Origin: Rhodocyclaceae bacterium
Lineage (GTDB): Bacteria; Pseudomonadota; Gammaproteobacteria; Burkholderiales; Rhodocyclaceae
DNA: 64,000 bases
NCBI GenBank assembly: GCA_028714035.1
Contig: JAQTNA010000005.1
Location: 62,001-126,000 of the forward strand
Direction: 5' to 3'
This document shows positions 8,277-18,512 of this stretch, in pieces. Under the pieces are notes generated by a model, which saw only the letters and a program-made list of their open reading frames with translations, made no database searches and had not been told where the DNA came from. Numbering within the stretch: the first letter of the stretch is position 1; each line of letters begins with the position of its first letter. The translations under genes were made by a program, and so were the position numbers.

Positions 8277-8672
8277 CTACCGTCTCTCCAGGGCGGCGCG
8301 ATACTTCTTGCCGGAGTCCATGATATGTCCGACCCACCACAGGGCCAGGAACTCCTGAAGCTCGGCTTTTTCAAAGTGGTCGGTCGTCACGATGTCTGCG
8401 GCCAGATATTCGAACTCGTCGTGCTGGTGCTGGTGCTCTTCAAGCATGGGATAGCCGTAATGGGCGAGCAGCGTTTCCTCGGCCGCGAAGTGCTCGCGCA
8501 CCAGGGTCATAAGTTCATTGAAAATCTTCCGGAATTGCAGATCGTTCGCCTGGCCGGAGTCGGCTGTGAAATCGGCCAAAATATTGCATTGGGCCAGGAT
8601 GGCCTGGTGCTGATCGTCGAGGATTTCATTCCCCGTGCTGTAGCGTGGATTCCATTGCACTTGATTCGGCAT
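8277..8672 (-). CDS. Bacteriohemerythrin-like protein with altered final ligand motif
   Basis: Single-domain hemerythrin (131 aa), normally a four-helix bundle binding a di-iron site that carries O2 or senses redox state in the cytoplasm. Ligand motifs are visible: DDQHQ, REHFAAEE, EEHQHQHDEF and WWVGHIMDSGKKY. In the last motif the family has HIxxxDxxY with a bridging Asp; here that position is Gly (codon GGC, one base from GAC). A neighbouring Asp lies two residues earlier. The start at MPNQVQWNPRYS is chosen because family similarity begins there (preceded by GGAG); upstream in-frame sequence is Arg-rich and unlike the family. Confidence 0.88.
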   Translation of the reverse strand: MPNQVQWNPRYSTGNEILDDQHQAILAQCNILADFTADSGQANDLQFRKIFNELMTLVREHFAAEETLLAHYGYPMLEEHQHQHDEFEYLAADIVTTDHFEKAELQEFLALWWVGHIMDSGKKYRAALERR

Positions 8673-9265
8673 TGCACGTCTCCTGTATGGTGAAGCTCTT
8701 CCGCAAAATCCCGGTGACCAGCGATGGCAACGAAACCGGTGCATCCGGCCGGCTGCAAGCCGAAGCACCCGCTTCATCATCCTTCCCGGGCGCCGGGGCT
8801 ATGGCCAGGAACTCTCTGCATCCAGACGTTCCGTGCGCAGTCGCTTGCCTGAATGATAGTTGACGGTCACTGTCGGGTAATTGACGCAGGTCAGCTAGCC
8901 GTTCGGCGTGTCCATTCTGACGGCTTACGGGTGTCGGACTGGCGCCGCCTATGGTCAGAATGCACGGTATGCAGCCGCTCCCCGTAAATGTATGGTCGCT
9001 CCGGAATAGTCCGCAAGTCACTGAAAATTTGTTGTAAACAGTCTGCCTTTGGCCCGCGGATTTGCGGGAAAGGCGTTGTTTATCATGTGATTCCTGGCAA
9101 ATTTGGACGGGTGTATGGGACCGAAAGTGAAGGGTTCGGGTTGGGTTCTCAAGCTCCATTCGGCGTTTCAGCAGGCGGGCCTTGCAGCGTTGTGGGGTTT
9201 CGGCAATCTGTCTGCCGGGGCGGGAGAAGCCAGGGCCATGTTGCCCGCCGCCTTCTGGAAGGCGA
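8673..9265. other. Non-coding stretch, nothing recognised
   Basis: About 590 bp between the hemerythrin start and the zapE end. Short open frames exist on both strands but have no ribosome site or family resemblance. Locally AT-richer around 8980-9110. Probably holds the hemerythrin promoter. Confidence 0.4.
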
Positions 9266-10345
9266 TCACTGATCGAGTCGGTGCGGCTCGGAGAGGTATT
9301 CGCGCGAACGCATTTCGTTCAGGCGGCTCACCGTGCGGTGGAATTCGCCGGATTGGGGGCCTTCCAGGTACAGGTCCTCGGCGGGGCAGGCGGCGGAGAG
9401 GATGAGCTTGACCCGGTGGTCGTAGAACACGTCCACCAACCAGGTGAAGCGGCGGGCTTCAGAGGCCATGTCCCGCGTCATGCGGGGTACATCCGAGAGC
9501 AGGACGTTCTGGAAGCGGCGCGCCAGTTCCAGGTAGTCGTTCTGCGAACGCGGCCCGCCGCACAGGGTGGCGAAGTCGAACCAGATGGCGGCGGGTGCCC
9601 GACGGATCACGGGTAGATCCCTTTCCTGTATCGGTATGGGCCGGGCGTGCCCTTCGCCGCTGCTCAGTGCCTCGAAATCCTGCTCCATCTTCCGGAGGGC
9701 GGCGGCATCGGCGGGCACCAGATAGGTCTCGATTCTCTCCAGGGCGCGGCGCCGGTAGTCAATTCCGGCATCCACCTCCACCACATCCAGTCTTTGCTTC
9801 AGGAGTTTGATGGTGGGCAGGAAATTCTGGCGCTGGAGGCCGTTGGGATAGAGGCCGTCCGGCGGATAGTTGGAAGTCATGCAGAACACCACGCCCCGCT
9901 CGGACAGGGCGCCGTAGAGCCGGCCCAGGATCATGGCGTCCGCGATGTCGGAAACGTGGAATTCATCGAAACAGAGCACCCGCGTGGTTTCGGCGATGTC
10001 GTCCGCGACGCCCATCAGAGGATCCTGCTGCTGCTTGTGCTTCTTCAGTTGCTCATGCACTTCCCGCATGAAGGCATGAAAATGCACCCGGCGCTTGCGC
10101 TTGTAAGGCAGGGAGGCGAAGAAGGAGTCCATGAGCAGACTCTTGCCCCGTCCGACACCGCCCCAGAAATACACGCCTCTGGGCAGGGCCGGGTTGATGA
10201 AGAGCTTCCGGAGGCGGGTGCGTCGCTTGTGCTTGAAGGCGACCAGTTCCTCGTGCAGTTTCTGCAAGCGACGGGCGGCCGACAACTGTGCCTCGTCGGG
10301 CGTGAAGCCGCGGGTTTCACACTGGGCAAGGAAGGAGGAAAGCAT
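9266..10345 (-). CDS. zapE: AFG1-family ATPase, cell-division protein ZapE
   Basis: The product (359 aa) is a P-loop ATPase of the AFG1/ZapE family, which in E. coli acts on the Z-ring during division under low oxygen or stress. Walker A GGVGRGKSLLMD and Walker B VLCFDEFHVSDIADA are present, followed by the family segment GVVFCMTSNYPPDGLYPNGLQ (shown in part) with sensor-1 Asn. The start is MLSSFLAQCETRGF; the in-frame extension upstream runs through a hairpin repeat and is not protein-like. The region before the ATG has no good ribosome site. Location upstream of the TCA cluster matches that in other Betaproteobacteria. Confidence 0.9.
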   Translation of the reverse strand: MLSSFLAQCETRGFTPDEAQLSAARRLQKLHEELVAFKHKRRTRLRKLFINPALPRGVYFWGGVGRGKSLLMDSFFASLPYKRKRRVHFHAFMREVHEQLKKHKQQQDPLMGVADDIAETTRVLCFDEFHVSDIADAMILGRLYGALSERGVVFCMTSNYPPDGLYPNGLQRQNFLPTIKLLKQRLDVVEVDAGIDYRRRALERIETYLVPADAAALRKMEQDFEALSSGEGHARPIPIQERDLPVIRRAPAAIWFDFATLCGGPRSQNDYLELARRFQNVLLSDVPRMTRDMASEARRFTWLVDVFYDHRVKLILSAACPAEDLYLEGPQSGEFHRTVSRLNEMRSREYLSEPHRLDQ

Positions 10346-10357
10346 GGGGTAAGGAAA

Positions 10358-10425
10358 GTGAGCGGTAAGCGGTGAGCAGTAAGTCGAGGCGCCGCTCACC
10401 GCTCACTGCTTCCCGCTTACGGCAC
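10358..10425. repeat. Heptamer-based inverted repeat between lpd and zapE
   Basis: Left arm 10358-10383 (GTGAGCG GTAAGCG GTGAGCA GTAAG) and right arm 10393-10425 form an imperfect hairpin. The 7-nt unit is GTRAGCG. Same family as the element at 11862-11952. It separates the lpd stop from the zapE start. Confidence 0.75.
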
Positions 10426-10426
10426 T

Positions 10427-11851
10427 TTAGAAATGCAACGCCCTCTTGTCGCAGGCGAGGGCGGCTTCGTGTACCGCTTCCGAGAGCGTTGGATGGGCGT
10501 GGCAGATACGGGCCAGGTCTTCGGAGGCGCCGCCGAACTCCATGGCTACCACGGCTTCCGAGATCAGTTCGGAAGCATTGGCGCCGATGATGTGCACTCC
10601 CAGGATGCGGTCGGTCTTGGTGTCGGCCAGCATCTTCACGAAGCCGGTGGGCTCGCCCATGCCCAGGGCACGGCCGTTGGCCAGGAAGGGAATCCTGCCT
10701 GCCTTGTAGGCCACGCCTTCCGCCTTGAGCTGTTGCTCGGTCTTGCCCACCCAGGCGATCTCGGGGGAGGTATAGATGACGTAGGGAATGGTGTCGAAGT
10801 TGCAGTGGCCGGCCTGGCCCGCCATGATTTCGGCGACCATGACCGCTTCTTCCATGGCCTTGTGCGCCAGCATGGGGCCGCGGACCACGTCACCGATGGC
10901 CCAGACGCCGGGCAGGTTGGTCCGGCAATGCCCGTCCACTTCCACCATGCCGCGGCCATCCAACTTGAGGCCCACGGCCTCGGCATTCAGGCCATCGGTG
11001 TTGGGGATGCGGCCGATGGAGACGATGACCCGGTCGGCTTCCAGCTTCTGTTCGGCACCCGCCTTGTCGGTGTAGGCGATCGAGACGCCGGCATCCGTTG
11101 CCGTGATCTCGCCGATCTTCACGCCCAGGCTGATGGCGAGCCCCTGCTTGGTGAAAACCTTCTGGGCTTCCTTGGCGACGTCCACATCGGCCACCGCCAG
11201 GAAGTCGGGCAGCACTTCCAGGATGGTGACTTCGGCACCCAGGCGGCGCCAGACGGAGCCCATCTCCAGGCCGATGACGCCGGCGCCGATGATGGCGAGC
11301 TTCTTCGGCACGGCATGGATGTCCAGGGCGCCGACGTTGTCGCAGACGATCTTGTTGTCCACGGGCACCGTGGGCAGGTGGCGCGGCTTGGAACCGGTGG
11401 CGACGATGACCTGCTTCGCCTCCACCACTTCCTCGCCCACCTTGATCTGCCAGCCGGCCTCCGTCCTGGCCACGAAGGAACCGTGGCCGGAAAGCAGGGT
11501 GACCTTGTTCTTCTTGAACAGGCCCTTGATGCCCGAGGTGAGCTGATCCACGATCTTGGCCTTGCGGGCGATCATCTTCGGCACGTCAATGTCCGGCGTG
11601 CCGACGGTGATACCCTGCTCGGCGAAGGCGTGGCCCGCCTCATGGAACAGGTGGGAAGTGTGCAGCAGCGCCTTGGAGGGAATGCAGCCCACGTTGAGGC
11701 AGGTGCCGCCCAGACGCGGTTCGCCCTTCGGGTCGGCGTAGGGGTTGGATTCGCAGCAGGCGGTGGTGAAACCCAGTTGCGCGGCGCGAATCGCCGCCAC
11801 GTAGCCGCCGGGTCCGCCGCCGATGACGAGTACATCGAGTTGTTTGCTCAT
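10427..11851 (-). CDS. lpdA: Dihydrolipoyl dehydrogenase (E3)
   Basis: E3 component reoxidising lipoyl groups of the 2-oxoglutarate dehydrogenase complex with NAD+. FAD motif [10 protein letters not shown] near residue 12, redox disulfide [13 protein letters not shown] near 47-59, NAD-binding [17 protein letters not shown], second FAD motif WAIGDV, and C-terminal active-site [12 protein letters not shown]. Length 474 is typical. Third gene of sucA-sucB-lpd on the minus strand; inverted repeats precede and follow it. Confidence 0.96.
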   Translation of the reverse strand: MSKQLDVLVIGGGPGGYVAAIRAAQLGFTTACCESNPYADPKGEPRLGGTCLNVGCIPSKALLHTSHLFHEAGHAFAEQGITVGTPDIDVPKMIARKAKIVDQLTSGIKGLFKKNKVTLLSGHGSFVARTEAGWQIKVGEEVVEAKQVIVATGSKPRHLPTVPVDNKIVCDNVGALDIHAVPKKLAIIGAGVIGLEMGSVWRRLGAEVTILEVLPDFLAVADVDVAKEAQKVFTKQGLAISLGVKIGEITATDAGVSIAYTDKAGAEQKLEADRVIVSIGRIPNTDGLNAEAVGLKLDGRGMVEVDGHCRTNLPGVWAIGDVVRGPMLAHKAMEEAVMVAEIMAGQAGHCNFDTIPYVIYTSPEIAWVGKTEQQLKAEGVAYKAGRIPFLANGRALGMGEPTGFVKMLADTKTDRILGVHIIGANASELISEAVVAMEFGGASEDLARICHAHPTLSEAVHEAALACDKRALHF

Positions 11852-11861
11852 GTGTAAATTC

Positions 11862-11952
11862 CGTTAGCGGTAAGCAGTTAGCAGAAAGCCGTTGGCGGTA
11901 TAGGGGGCGGCGAGTTTGTCGCTCACCGCTCACCTCTCACCGCTTACGGCTC
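11862..11952. repeat. Heptamer-based inverted repeat between sucB and lpd
   Basis: Left half runs GTTAGCG GTAAGCA GTTAGCA GAAAGCC GTTGGCG in exact 7-nt phase (from about 11863); the right half (11919-11952) is the reverse complement type (CGCTCACCGCTCACCTCTCACC). Folding gives a long imperfect hairpin within the operon. Confidence 0.75.
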
Positions 11953-13134
11953 TTACACGTCCAGAATCAGCCGCGCCGGATCTTCCAGGGCTTCCTTCAT
12001 GGTGACGAGGCCCAGGACGGCTTCGCGGCCGTCAATGATGCGGTGGTCGTAGGACATGGCCAGGTAGTTCATGGGGCGGATGACGATCTGGCCGTTTTCC
12101 ACCACGGCGCGGTCCTTGGTGGCATGGATGCCCAGGATGGCGGACTGGGGCGGGTTGATGATGGGAGTGGACATCATGGAGCCGAAGACGCCGCCGTTGG
12201 AGATGGAGAAGGTGCCGCCGGTGAGTTCTTCCATGGTCAGCTTGCCGTCCTTGGCCTTCTGACCGAATTCGGCGATCTTCTTCTCGATGTCGGCAATCGT
12301 CATCTGATCCACGTCGCGCAGGATGGGCACCACCAGGCCGCGCGGGCTGCCCACGGCGATGCCGATGTCGAAGTAGCCGTGATAGACGATGTCGTTGCCG
12401 TCCACCGAGGCGTTCAGCACGGGGAACTTCTTGAGCGCGGCGACGGCGGCCTTGACGAAGAAGCCCATGAAGCCCAGGCGCACGCCGTGGGCCTTCTCGA
12501 ACTTCTCGCCATAGGTTTTCCGCAGTGCCATGACCGGGGCCATGTTCACCTCGTTGAAGGTGGTGAGGATGGCGTTCTGGGCCTGGGACTGGAGGAGCCG
12601 CTCGGCCACCCGGGCGCGCAGGCGAGTCATGGCGACGCGCTGTTCGGGACGCTCGCCGGAAGCGACGGTCACGGCCGGAGCCGCGGCGGCCGCGGCTCGG
12701 GGCGCGGGGGCGGCAGCGGCCACGGCGTCTTCCTTGGTGATGCGGCCGCCGCGGCCGGTACCGGCGACGTCGGCGCTGGCCACACCCTTCTCGTCCAGGA
12801 TCTTCCTGGCGGCGGGGGAGGCCGCCGCCGCGGCGGCAGGGGGGGAGGCGGGTGCCGGGGCCACCGCCGGGGCGGTAACGGCCACGGCCTTGACTTCCGT
12901 GTCCATACGGGCGATGACTTCGCCGGCGACGACGGTTTCCCCGTCGCCCTTGATGATTTCCACCAGGGTGCCGGCGCTCGGCGCCGGCAGTTCCAGGACC
13001 ACCTTGTCGGTCTCGATGTCAATCAGGTTCTGATCCCGGTCCACGCTCTCACCCACCTTCTTGTGCCAGGTGACCAGGGTCGCTTCGGACACGGACTCGG
13101 ATAGCTGCGGTACCTTCACTTCGATGATGCTCAT
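11953..13134 (-). CDS. sucB: 2-oxoglutarate dehydrogenase E2, dihydrolipoyl succinyltransferase
   Basis: Core of the 2-oxoglutarate dehydrogenase complex, moving succinyl from E1 to CoA. One lipoyl domain ([11 protein letters not shown], lipoyl Lys near 43), an Ala/Pro linker, a peripheral-subunit-binding domain ([14 protein letters not shown]...[11 protein letters not shown]), a second Ala-rich linker and the catalytic domain with [11 protein letters not shown] near the end. Length 393. Start [14 protein letters not shown] has GGGAG 8 nt upstream. Lies 65 nt after sucA. Confidence 0.96.
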   Translation of the reverse strand: MSIIEVKVPQLSESVSEATLVTWHKKVGESVDRDQNLIDIETDKVVLELPAPSAGTLVEIIKGDGETVVAGEVIARMDTEVKAVAVTAPAVAPAPASPPAAAAAASPAARKILDEKGVASADVAGTGRGGRITKEDAVAAAAPAPRAAAAAAPAVTVASGERPEQRVAMTRLRARVAERLLQSQAQNAILTTFNEVNMAPVMALRKTYGEKFEKAHGVRLGFMGFFVKAAVAALKKFPVLNASVDGNDIVYHGYFDIGIAVGSPRGLVVPILRDVDQMTIADIEKKIAEFGQKAKDGKLTMEELTGGTFSISNGGVFGSMMSTPIINPPQSAILGIHATKDRAVVENGQIVIRPMNYLAMSYDHRIIDGREAVLGLVTMKEALEDPARLILDV

Positions 13135-13199
13135 GTTTGCTCCCTTGAATTCGTTGTGCATTGCCCCGGCACGCGCTGCCGGGGCATGTCTTGGCAATC

Positions 13200-16028
13200 T
13201 CAGTTTTCGAACGGGCTGAACGCCTGTTCTATGAGGCCCTTCTGCTGCTCGTTGTGCTTCGACAGATAACCGACCGCGGGCGAGGAGGAGGCCGGCCGGG
13301 ACGCCAGGTACAGCTTCTTGCCGGGACCGACCTGATTCTCAAGTTGCTGTCGGGATGCGAAGAAGTACCAGGCGCCCTGATTGCGCGGCTCTTCCTGCGC
13401 CCACACGACCTCGGTGGCGTTCGGGTATTTGGCCATCTCCGCCCGGAAGGACTCCTCCGGGAAGGGATAAAGCTGCTCCAGGCGCACCAGGGCCGTGTCC
13501 TGGATGCCCTTTTCCCGCCGGGCGGTCAGCAGATCGTAATAGACCTTGCCGGAGCAGAGGACGACGCGCCTGACCTGGCTCGCGTCCAGCGCATCCACTT
13601 CACCGATGACGCGGCGGAATTCGCCGTCGGCCAGATCAAGCAGGGGGCTGGTGGCGTCCTTGTGGCGCAGGAGCGACTTGGGGGTCATGACCACCAGGGG
13701 CTTTCGCTGCTTCCTCAGGGCCTGGCGACGCAGGAGGTGGAAGATCTGGGCGGCATTGGTGGGCACGCACACTTCCATGTTCCATTCGGCGCACAGTTGC
13801 AGGTAACGCTCGGGTCGGGCGGAGGAGTGTTCCGGACCCTGGCCCTCATAGCCGTGGGGCAGCAGCAGCACCAGGCCGCAGCCCCGGCCCCACTTGGCTT
13901 CGCCGGAGACGATGAACTGGTCAATCACCACCTGGGCGCCGTTGGCGAAGTCGCCGAACTGGCCTTCCCAGATCACCAGTTCCGTGGGCTCGGTGGTGGC
14001 GTAGCCGTACTCGAAGGCCATGACGGCTTCTTCGGACAGCACCGAGTCGTAGCACTGGAAGCGACCCTGGTTGTCCTGTAGGTGCTTCAGGGGTTTGAAG
14101 ATGCCTTCGTTCCAGTGACCGCGATTCTGGTCATGCACCGTGGCATGGCGATGGAAGAAGGTGCCCCGGCCCACGTCCTCGCCGGAGATGCGCACGCCGA
14201 TGCCGGAAGCCAACAGCGTGGCGTAGGCCAGGTTTTCGCCCATGCCCCAGTCCACCGGCAGCTTGCCTTCGCCCATGCCGCGGCGATCATCCATGATCTT
14301 CTTGACGCGGGGGTGGAGCGTGAAGCCTTCGGGCATGAGCGTGAGTTGCTCCGCCAGGCGCTTCAGCTCGAACATGGGTACCCGGGTATCCCAGGCTTCG
14401 ACGTAGGCCTTGCCGATATAGGGCTTCCAGTCCACCGCGAAGGCGTGCTTGAAGTCCGAGAGTACGGGGTTATAGAGCAACTCGCCCTTGTCCAGGTGAT
14501 CCCGGAAGTCCTGGATCATGGCGTCCGGGCCTTCGGCGGGCAGCACGCCCTGGGCCACCAGCTTGTCGCCGTAGAGCTTTCGGGTGCCCGGGTGCTTCTG
14601 GATCTTCTTGTACATCAGGGGCTGGGTCACCATGGGCTCGTCCGCCTCGTTGTGGCCGAGCTTCCGGAAGCAGACGATGTCCACCACCACGTCCTTCTTG
14701 AACTGCTGGCGGAATTCCACCGCCAGGCGGGTGACGAAGGCCACGGCCTCCGGATCGTCGCCGTTCACGTGGAAGATGGGCGCCTCGGCCATCTTGAAGA
14801 TGTCCGTGCAATAGAGCGATGAGCGGTAGTCCCGCGGGTCGGAGGTGGTGAAGCCGATCTGGTTGTTTACCACGATGTGAATGGTGCCGCCGACGCCGTA
14901 ACCCCGGGTCTGGGCAAAGTTCAGCATTTCCTGGTTCACGCCCTGGCCGGCCACGGCGGCATCGCCATGGATCAGCACCGGGATGACCTGGCTCTTGTCC
15001 GTGTCGCCGCGGCGTACCTGGCGAGCATAGACGGAGCCCTCCACCACGGGATTGATGATCTCCAGGTGGGAGGGGTTGAAGGCCAGGGTCAGGTGCACCG
15101 GGCCGCCGGGGCTGGCTACATCGCTGGAGTAGCCCATGTGGTATTTCACGTCGCCGGCGGTGAGTTCCATCTTCTTCTTGCCTTCGAACTCGGCGAAAAG
15201 AAGGGAAGGGGACTTGCCCAGGGTGTTCACCAGCACGTTCAGGCGACCCCGGTGGGCCATGCCGATCACCAGTTCCTTGGCGCCCAGGGTGCCGCAACTG
15301 CGCACCACTTCGTCCATGGACACGATCAGGCTCTCGCCGCCCTCCAGGGAAAAGCGCTTCTGGCCCACGTAGCGGGTATGGAGGTAGCGCTCCAGGGTCT
15401 CGGCGGCGGTGAGCCGCTCCAGGTAGCGCTTCTTGTGCTCGGCGTTGGGGGTCGCGGTGCCCCGGGCGGCTTCCAGACGGGCCTGAATCCAGCGCTTCTG
15501 CGCCGTTTCGGTCATGTACATGTACTCGGCGCCGATCTTGCCGCAGTAGGTCTGGCGCAGGGCTTCCAGGATTTCCCGCAGGGTGGCGTGGTTGCCGCCG
15601 CCCATGACGAAGGAACCGGTGCTGAAACTCTCGTTCAGGTCGGCTTCCGTGAACCCGTAGTGGGCCGGGTCCAGTTCCTGTTGCGCCGGACGTTCCGTGC
15701 GCTTCAAGGGGTCCAGGTCGGCCCAGCGGTCGCCCAGGAAACGATAGGCGTTGATGATCTGGAGGACGGCGGCCTGTTTTTCCTTGACGCCGCTGGCCAC
15801 CACCGTGCGTACCGGGGGCAGCTTGGCCCGCGCCTCGAAGGCGGCGATGATGGGGCCGTGGGCCACGTCCCGGCCGTTGCCGCCGGGCTGGTTTTGCAGG
15901 GCTTCGAAGTATTCGCGCCAGTTTTCGGCCACGCTGGCGGGATTCGCCAGGTAGGCCTCGTAGAGTTCTTCCACGAAAGGAGCATTGCTACCGAAGAGGT
16001 AGGAATCACTCCACAAATCTTTCATCAT
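13200..16028 (-). CDS. sucA: 2-oxoglutarate dehydrogenase E1
   Basis: Thiamine-diphosphate-dependent E1 subunit (942 aa; E. coli 933) that decarboxylates 2-oxoglutarate. N-terminal [20 protein letters not shown], the conserved [18 protein letters not shown], the ThDP motif [12 protein letters not shown], and [19 protein letters not shown] at the pyrimidine domain are typical. Two adjacent ATGs (16028, 16025) could start it. First gene of sucAB-lpd, 150 bp downstream of gltA on the same strand. Confidence 0.96.
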   Translation of the reverse strand: MMKDLWSDSYLFGSNAPFVEELYEAYLANPASVAENWREYFEALQNQPGGNGRDVAHGPIIAAFEARAKLPPVRTVVASGVKEKQAAVLQIINAYRFLGDRWADLDPLKRTERPAQQELDPAHYGFTEADLNESFSTGSFVMGGGNHATLREILEALRQTYCGKIGAEYMYMTETAQKRWIQARLEAARGTATPNAEHKKRYLERLTAAETLERYLHTRYVGQKRFSLEGGESLIVSMDEVVRSCGTLGAKELVIGMAHRGRLNVLVNTLGKSPSLLFAEFEGKKKMELTAGDVKYHMGYSSDVASPGGPVHLTLAFNPSHLEIINPVVEGSVYARQVRRGDTDKSQVIPVLIHGDAAVAGQGVNQEMLNFAQTRGYGVGGTIHIVVNNQIGFTTSDPRDYRSSLYCTDIFKMAEAPIFHVNGDDPEAVAFVTRLAVEFRQQFKKDVVVDIVCFRKLGHNEADEPMVTQPLMYKKIQKHPGTRKLYGDKLVAQGVLPAEGPDAMIQDFRDHLDKGELLYNPVLSDFKHAFAVDWKPYIGKAYVEAWDTRVPMFELKRLAEQLTLMPEGFTLHPRVKKIMDDRRGMGEGKLPVDWGMGENLAYATLLASGIGVRISGEDVGRGTFFHRHATVHDQNRGHWNEGIFKPLKHLQDNQGRFQCYDSVLSEEAVMAFEYGYATTEPTELVIWEGQFGDFANGAQVVIDQFIVSGEAKWGRGCGLVLLLPHGYEGQGPEHSSARPERYLQLCAEWNMEVCVPTNAAQIFHLLRRQALRKQRKPLVVMTPKSLLRHKDATSPLLDLADGEFRRVIGEVDALDASQVRRVVLCSGKVYYDLLTARREKGIQDTALVRLEQLYPFPEESFRAEMAKYPNATEVVWAQEEPRNQGAWYFFASRQQLENQVGPGKKLYLASRPASSSPAVGYLSKHNEQQKGLIEQAFSPFEN

Positions 16029-16175
16029 GGTGGACCTGTCTTTCTCGTCTGAAAGGGTGGTGCCTACAACGCTTTTGTCCAGCCTCTTGTGAGAAACGGC
16101 AGAGCGTAGCGGTATTCATGCCTTCCGCCACGCCCTGCCGCTTCATCCAGGGCTGTTTCTCCCCGTCCGCGTTGT

Positions 16176-17468
16176 TCAGCGCTCTGCAATCGGCGCGACA
16201 TTACGCCGGGTCGCGCCGGTGTACAACTGGCGCGGCCTGCCGATCTTCTGATCGGGATCGGCGATCATCTCGTTCCACTGGGCGATCCAGCCCACCGTGC
16301 GCGCCATGGCGAAGATGCCGGTGAACAGGCTGGTCGGGATGCCCAGCGCCTTCTGCACGATGCCGGAGTAGAAGTCCACGTTGGGGTAGAGCTTCTTGCT
16401 GATGAAGTAGTCGTCCTCCAGGGCGATCTTCTCCAGCGCCATGGCCAGTTTGAACAGGCGGTCATCGTGCAGACCCAGTTCATTCAGCACGTCGTGGCAG
16501 GTCTCGCGCATGAGCTTGGCGCGGGGGTCGAAGTTCTTGTACACCCGATGGCCGAAGCCCATGAGCTTGAAGGAGTCGTCCTTGTCCTTGGCGCGCTTGA
16601 TGTATTCGCCGACGCGGGAAACGTCGCCGATTTCTTCCAGCATCTTCAGGCAGGCCTCGTTGGCGCCGCCGTGAGCCGGACCCCAGAGACAGGCGATGCC
16701 GGAGGCGATACAGGCGAAGGGGTTGGCGCCGCTTGACCCTGCCAGACGCACCGTGGAGGTGGAGGCGTTCTGCTCGTGGTCGGCGTGCAGGATCAGGATG
16801 CGGTCCAGGGCCTTGACCAGTACCGGATTCGGCTCATAGGTCTCGCAGGGCGTGCCGAACATCATGTGCATGAAGTTGGCCGTGTAGGACAGCTCGTTCC
16901 GGGGGAACATGAAGGGCTGGCCGTGGCCGTACTTGTACACCATGGCAACGATGGTGGGCAGCTTGGCGATCAGGCGGTTGGCGGAGATGTCCCGGTGCTC
17001 CTGGTCGCTGATGTCCATGGCGTCGTGGTAGAACGCGGACAGGGCGCCGACGACGCCCACCAGCATGGCCATGGGGTGCGCGTCGCGGCGGAAGCCCTGA
17101 TAGAAACGGGCCATCTGCTCGTGCACCATGGTGTGCTTGGTGATGGTCTTGTCGAACTTGGTCTTTTCCTCGCCGTTGGGCAGTTCCCCCTTCAGCAGCA
17201 GATGGCAGACTTCCAGGAAGTCGCAGTTCTCCGCCAGTTGTTCGATGGGGTAGCCGCGGTACAGCAGTTCGCCCTTGTCGCCATCAATGTAGGTGATGTC
17301 CGACTTGCAACTGCCGGTGGACATGTAGCCCGGATCGAAGGTGAAAGCGCCGGTCTTGCCGTAAAAACTGCGGATGTCCACTACGTCCGGGCCGATGCTG
17401 CCGCTGTAGACCGGAAATTCGACGGTCTTGCCGTCGAGCGTGAAGGATGCCGTGCGTTGGGTATTCAT
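16176..17468 (-). CDS. gltA: Citrate synthase, hexameric type II
   Basis: Condenses acetyl-CoA with oxaloacetate. The 430-aa product matches the NADH-inhibited gram-negative type: N-terminal beta domain ([19 protein letters not shown]), [20 protein letters not shown] with active-site His, [14 protein letters not shown] with the second His, and [14 protein letters not shown] with the catalytic Asp. Start [11 protein letters not shown] follows AGGGACGC. It lies between sdhE and sucA, the standard betaproteobacterial order. Confidence 0.96.
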   Translation of the reverse strand: MNTQRTASFTLDGKTVEFPVYSGSIGPDVVDIRSFYGKTGAFTFDPGYMSTGSCKSDITYIDGDKGELLYRGYPIEQLAENCDFLEVCHLLLKGELPNGEEKTKFDKTITKHTMVHEQMARFYQGFRRDAHPMAMLVGVVGALSAFYHDAMDISDQEHRDISANRLIAKLPTIVAMVYKYGHGQPFMFPRNELSYTANFMHMMFGTPCETYEPNPVLVKALDRILILHADHEQNASTSTVRLAGSSGANPFACIASGIACLWGPAHGGANEACLKMLEEIGDVSRVGEYIKRAKDKDDSFKLMGFGHRVYKNFDPRAKLMRETCHDVLNELGLHDDRLFKLAMALEKIALEDDYFISKKLYPNVDFYSGIVQKALGIPTSLFTGIFAMARTVGWIAQWNEMIADPDQKIGRPRQLYTGATRRNVAPIAER

Positions 17469-17523
17469 GTGCGTCCCTGTTGTGTTTGCCAGAAAATAAC
17501 CAGGTCGTTCGTCTGATGTCGGC

Positions 17524-17799
17524 TCAGGGAGCGCGCAGCAGTTCGATCAACCCCCTCAAATGCGGCTTCTCGCAGTCCTTGCGTCCGCTAATAATGGGCC
17601 AAAGGTCCGTGTCATCATAGGCGAGCAATTCCTGCAGCGCCTTGAGACTGTCTCCATCAAGTGCATCAAAATGCTTGTCGAGGAAGCGGGTGAGCACCAG
17701 GTCCAGTTCCAGCAGGCCACGGCGGCAGTGCCAGCGCATCCGGCCCTTGTCCATAACCTCCATGACCTCCATGGTCCCGGTCTCGCCCGCGGTGCTCAT
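17524..17799 (-). CDS. sdhE: FAD assembly factor SdhE
   Basis: Small protein (91 aa) that promotes covalent flavin attachment to SdhA. Family motif [14 protein letters not shown] with RGxxE is at about residues 18-31, followed by [13 protein letters not shown] set the start at MSTAGE because its ATG overlaps the sdhB stop (ATGA at 17796-17799); later Met codons just before the motif are possible. Sits directly after sdhB as in other Proteobacteria. Confidence 0.92.
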   Translation of the reverse strand: MSTAGETGTMEVMEVMDKGRMRWHCRRGLLELDLVLTRFLDKHFDALDGDSLKALQELLAYDDTDLWPIISGRKDCEKPHLRGLIELLRAP

Positions 17800-18500
17800 A
17801 TTGCCCTCTTGACCATCAGATCCTTGATCTTGCCGATGGCCCGGGTCGGGTTGAGATGCTTCGGGCACACCTCCACGCAGTTCATGATGGTGTGGCATCG
17901 GAACAGGCGGTAGGGGTCTTCCAGATTGTCCAGACGCTCGTTGATCGCCTGGTCGCGGGTGTCAGCGATGAAGCGGTAGGCGTTCAGGAGGCCGGACGGT
18001 CCGACGAACTTGTCCGGGTTCCACCAGAAGGAGGGGCAGGCGGTGGAGCAGCAGGCGCAGAGTATGCACTCGTACAGACCGTTCAGTTCCTCCCGATCTT
18101 CCGGCGATTGCAGACGCTCGGTCTCGGGCGGCGGTTCGTCGTTGATCAGGTAGGGCTTGATCGAGTGGTACTGCTTGAAGAACTGGGTCATGTCCACGAT
18201 CAGGTCGCGCACCACGGGCAGGCCGGGGAGGGGGCGCAGGGTGATCGGCTGGGACAGGCTGGAGATGTCCGTGAGACAGGCCAGGCCATTCGTTCCGTTG
18301 ATGTTCAGCGCGTCCGAGCCGCACACGCCTTCGCGGCAGGAGCGGCGGAAGGACAGGGAATCATCCAGGGCCTTGATCTTGACCAGGACATCCAGGAGCT
18401 TGCGATCGGAGGGTTCGAGTTCCACCTCCAGATTCTGCATGTAAGGCTTCTCGTCCTTCTCCGGATCGAAGCGATAGATGGAAAACTTCACTTTAGCCAT
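17796..18500 (-). CDS. sdhB: Succinate dehydrogenase iron-sulfur subunit
   Basis: Electron-transfer subunit of complex II. [2Fe-2S] ligands CREGVCGSDALNINGTNGLAC, [4Fe-4S] site CILCACCSTACPSFWWN and [3Fe-4S] site CHTIMNCVEVCPKHLNP are all intact. 234 aa, normal length. Twelve nucleotides after sdhA; start coupled downstream to sdhE. Confidence 0.97.
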   Translation of the reverse strand: MAKVKFSIYRFDPEKDEKPYMQNLEVELEPSDRKLLDVLVKIKALDDSLSFRRSCREGVCGSDALNINGTNGLACLTDISSLSQPITLRPLPGLPVVRDLIVDMTQFFKQYHSIKPYLINDEPPPETERLQSPEDREELNGLYECILCACCSTACPSFWWNPDKFVGPSGLLNAYRFIADTRDQAINERLDNLEDPYRLFRCHTIMNCVEVCPKHLNPTRAIGKIKDLMVKRAI

Positions 18501-18512
18501 GTTCGATTCTCC

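Noticed and set aside
8988..9272. 94-codon open frame upstream of zapE
   Set aside because: No ribosome site, odd composition, no family resemblance, and it runs into the zapE 3' end.
10433..16052. Long open frames opposite lpd, sucB and sucA
   Set aside because: Mirror frames of highly conserved GC-rich enzymes; low-complexity His/Gly/Val-rich translations without ribosome sites.
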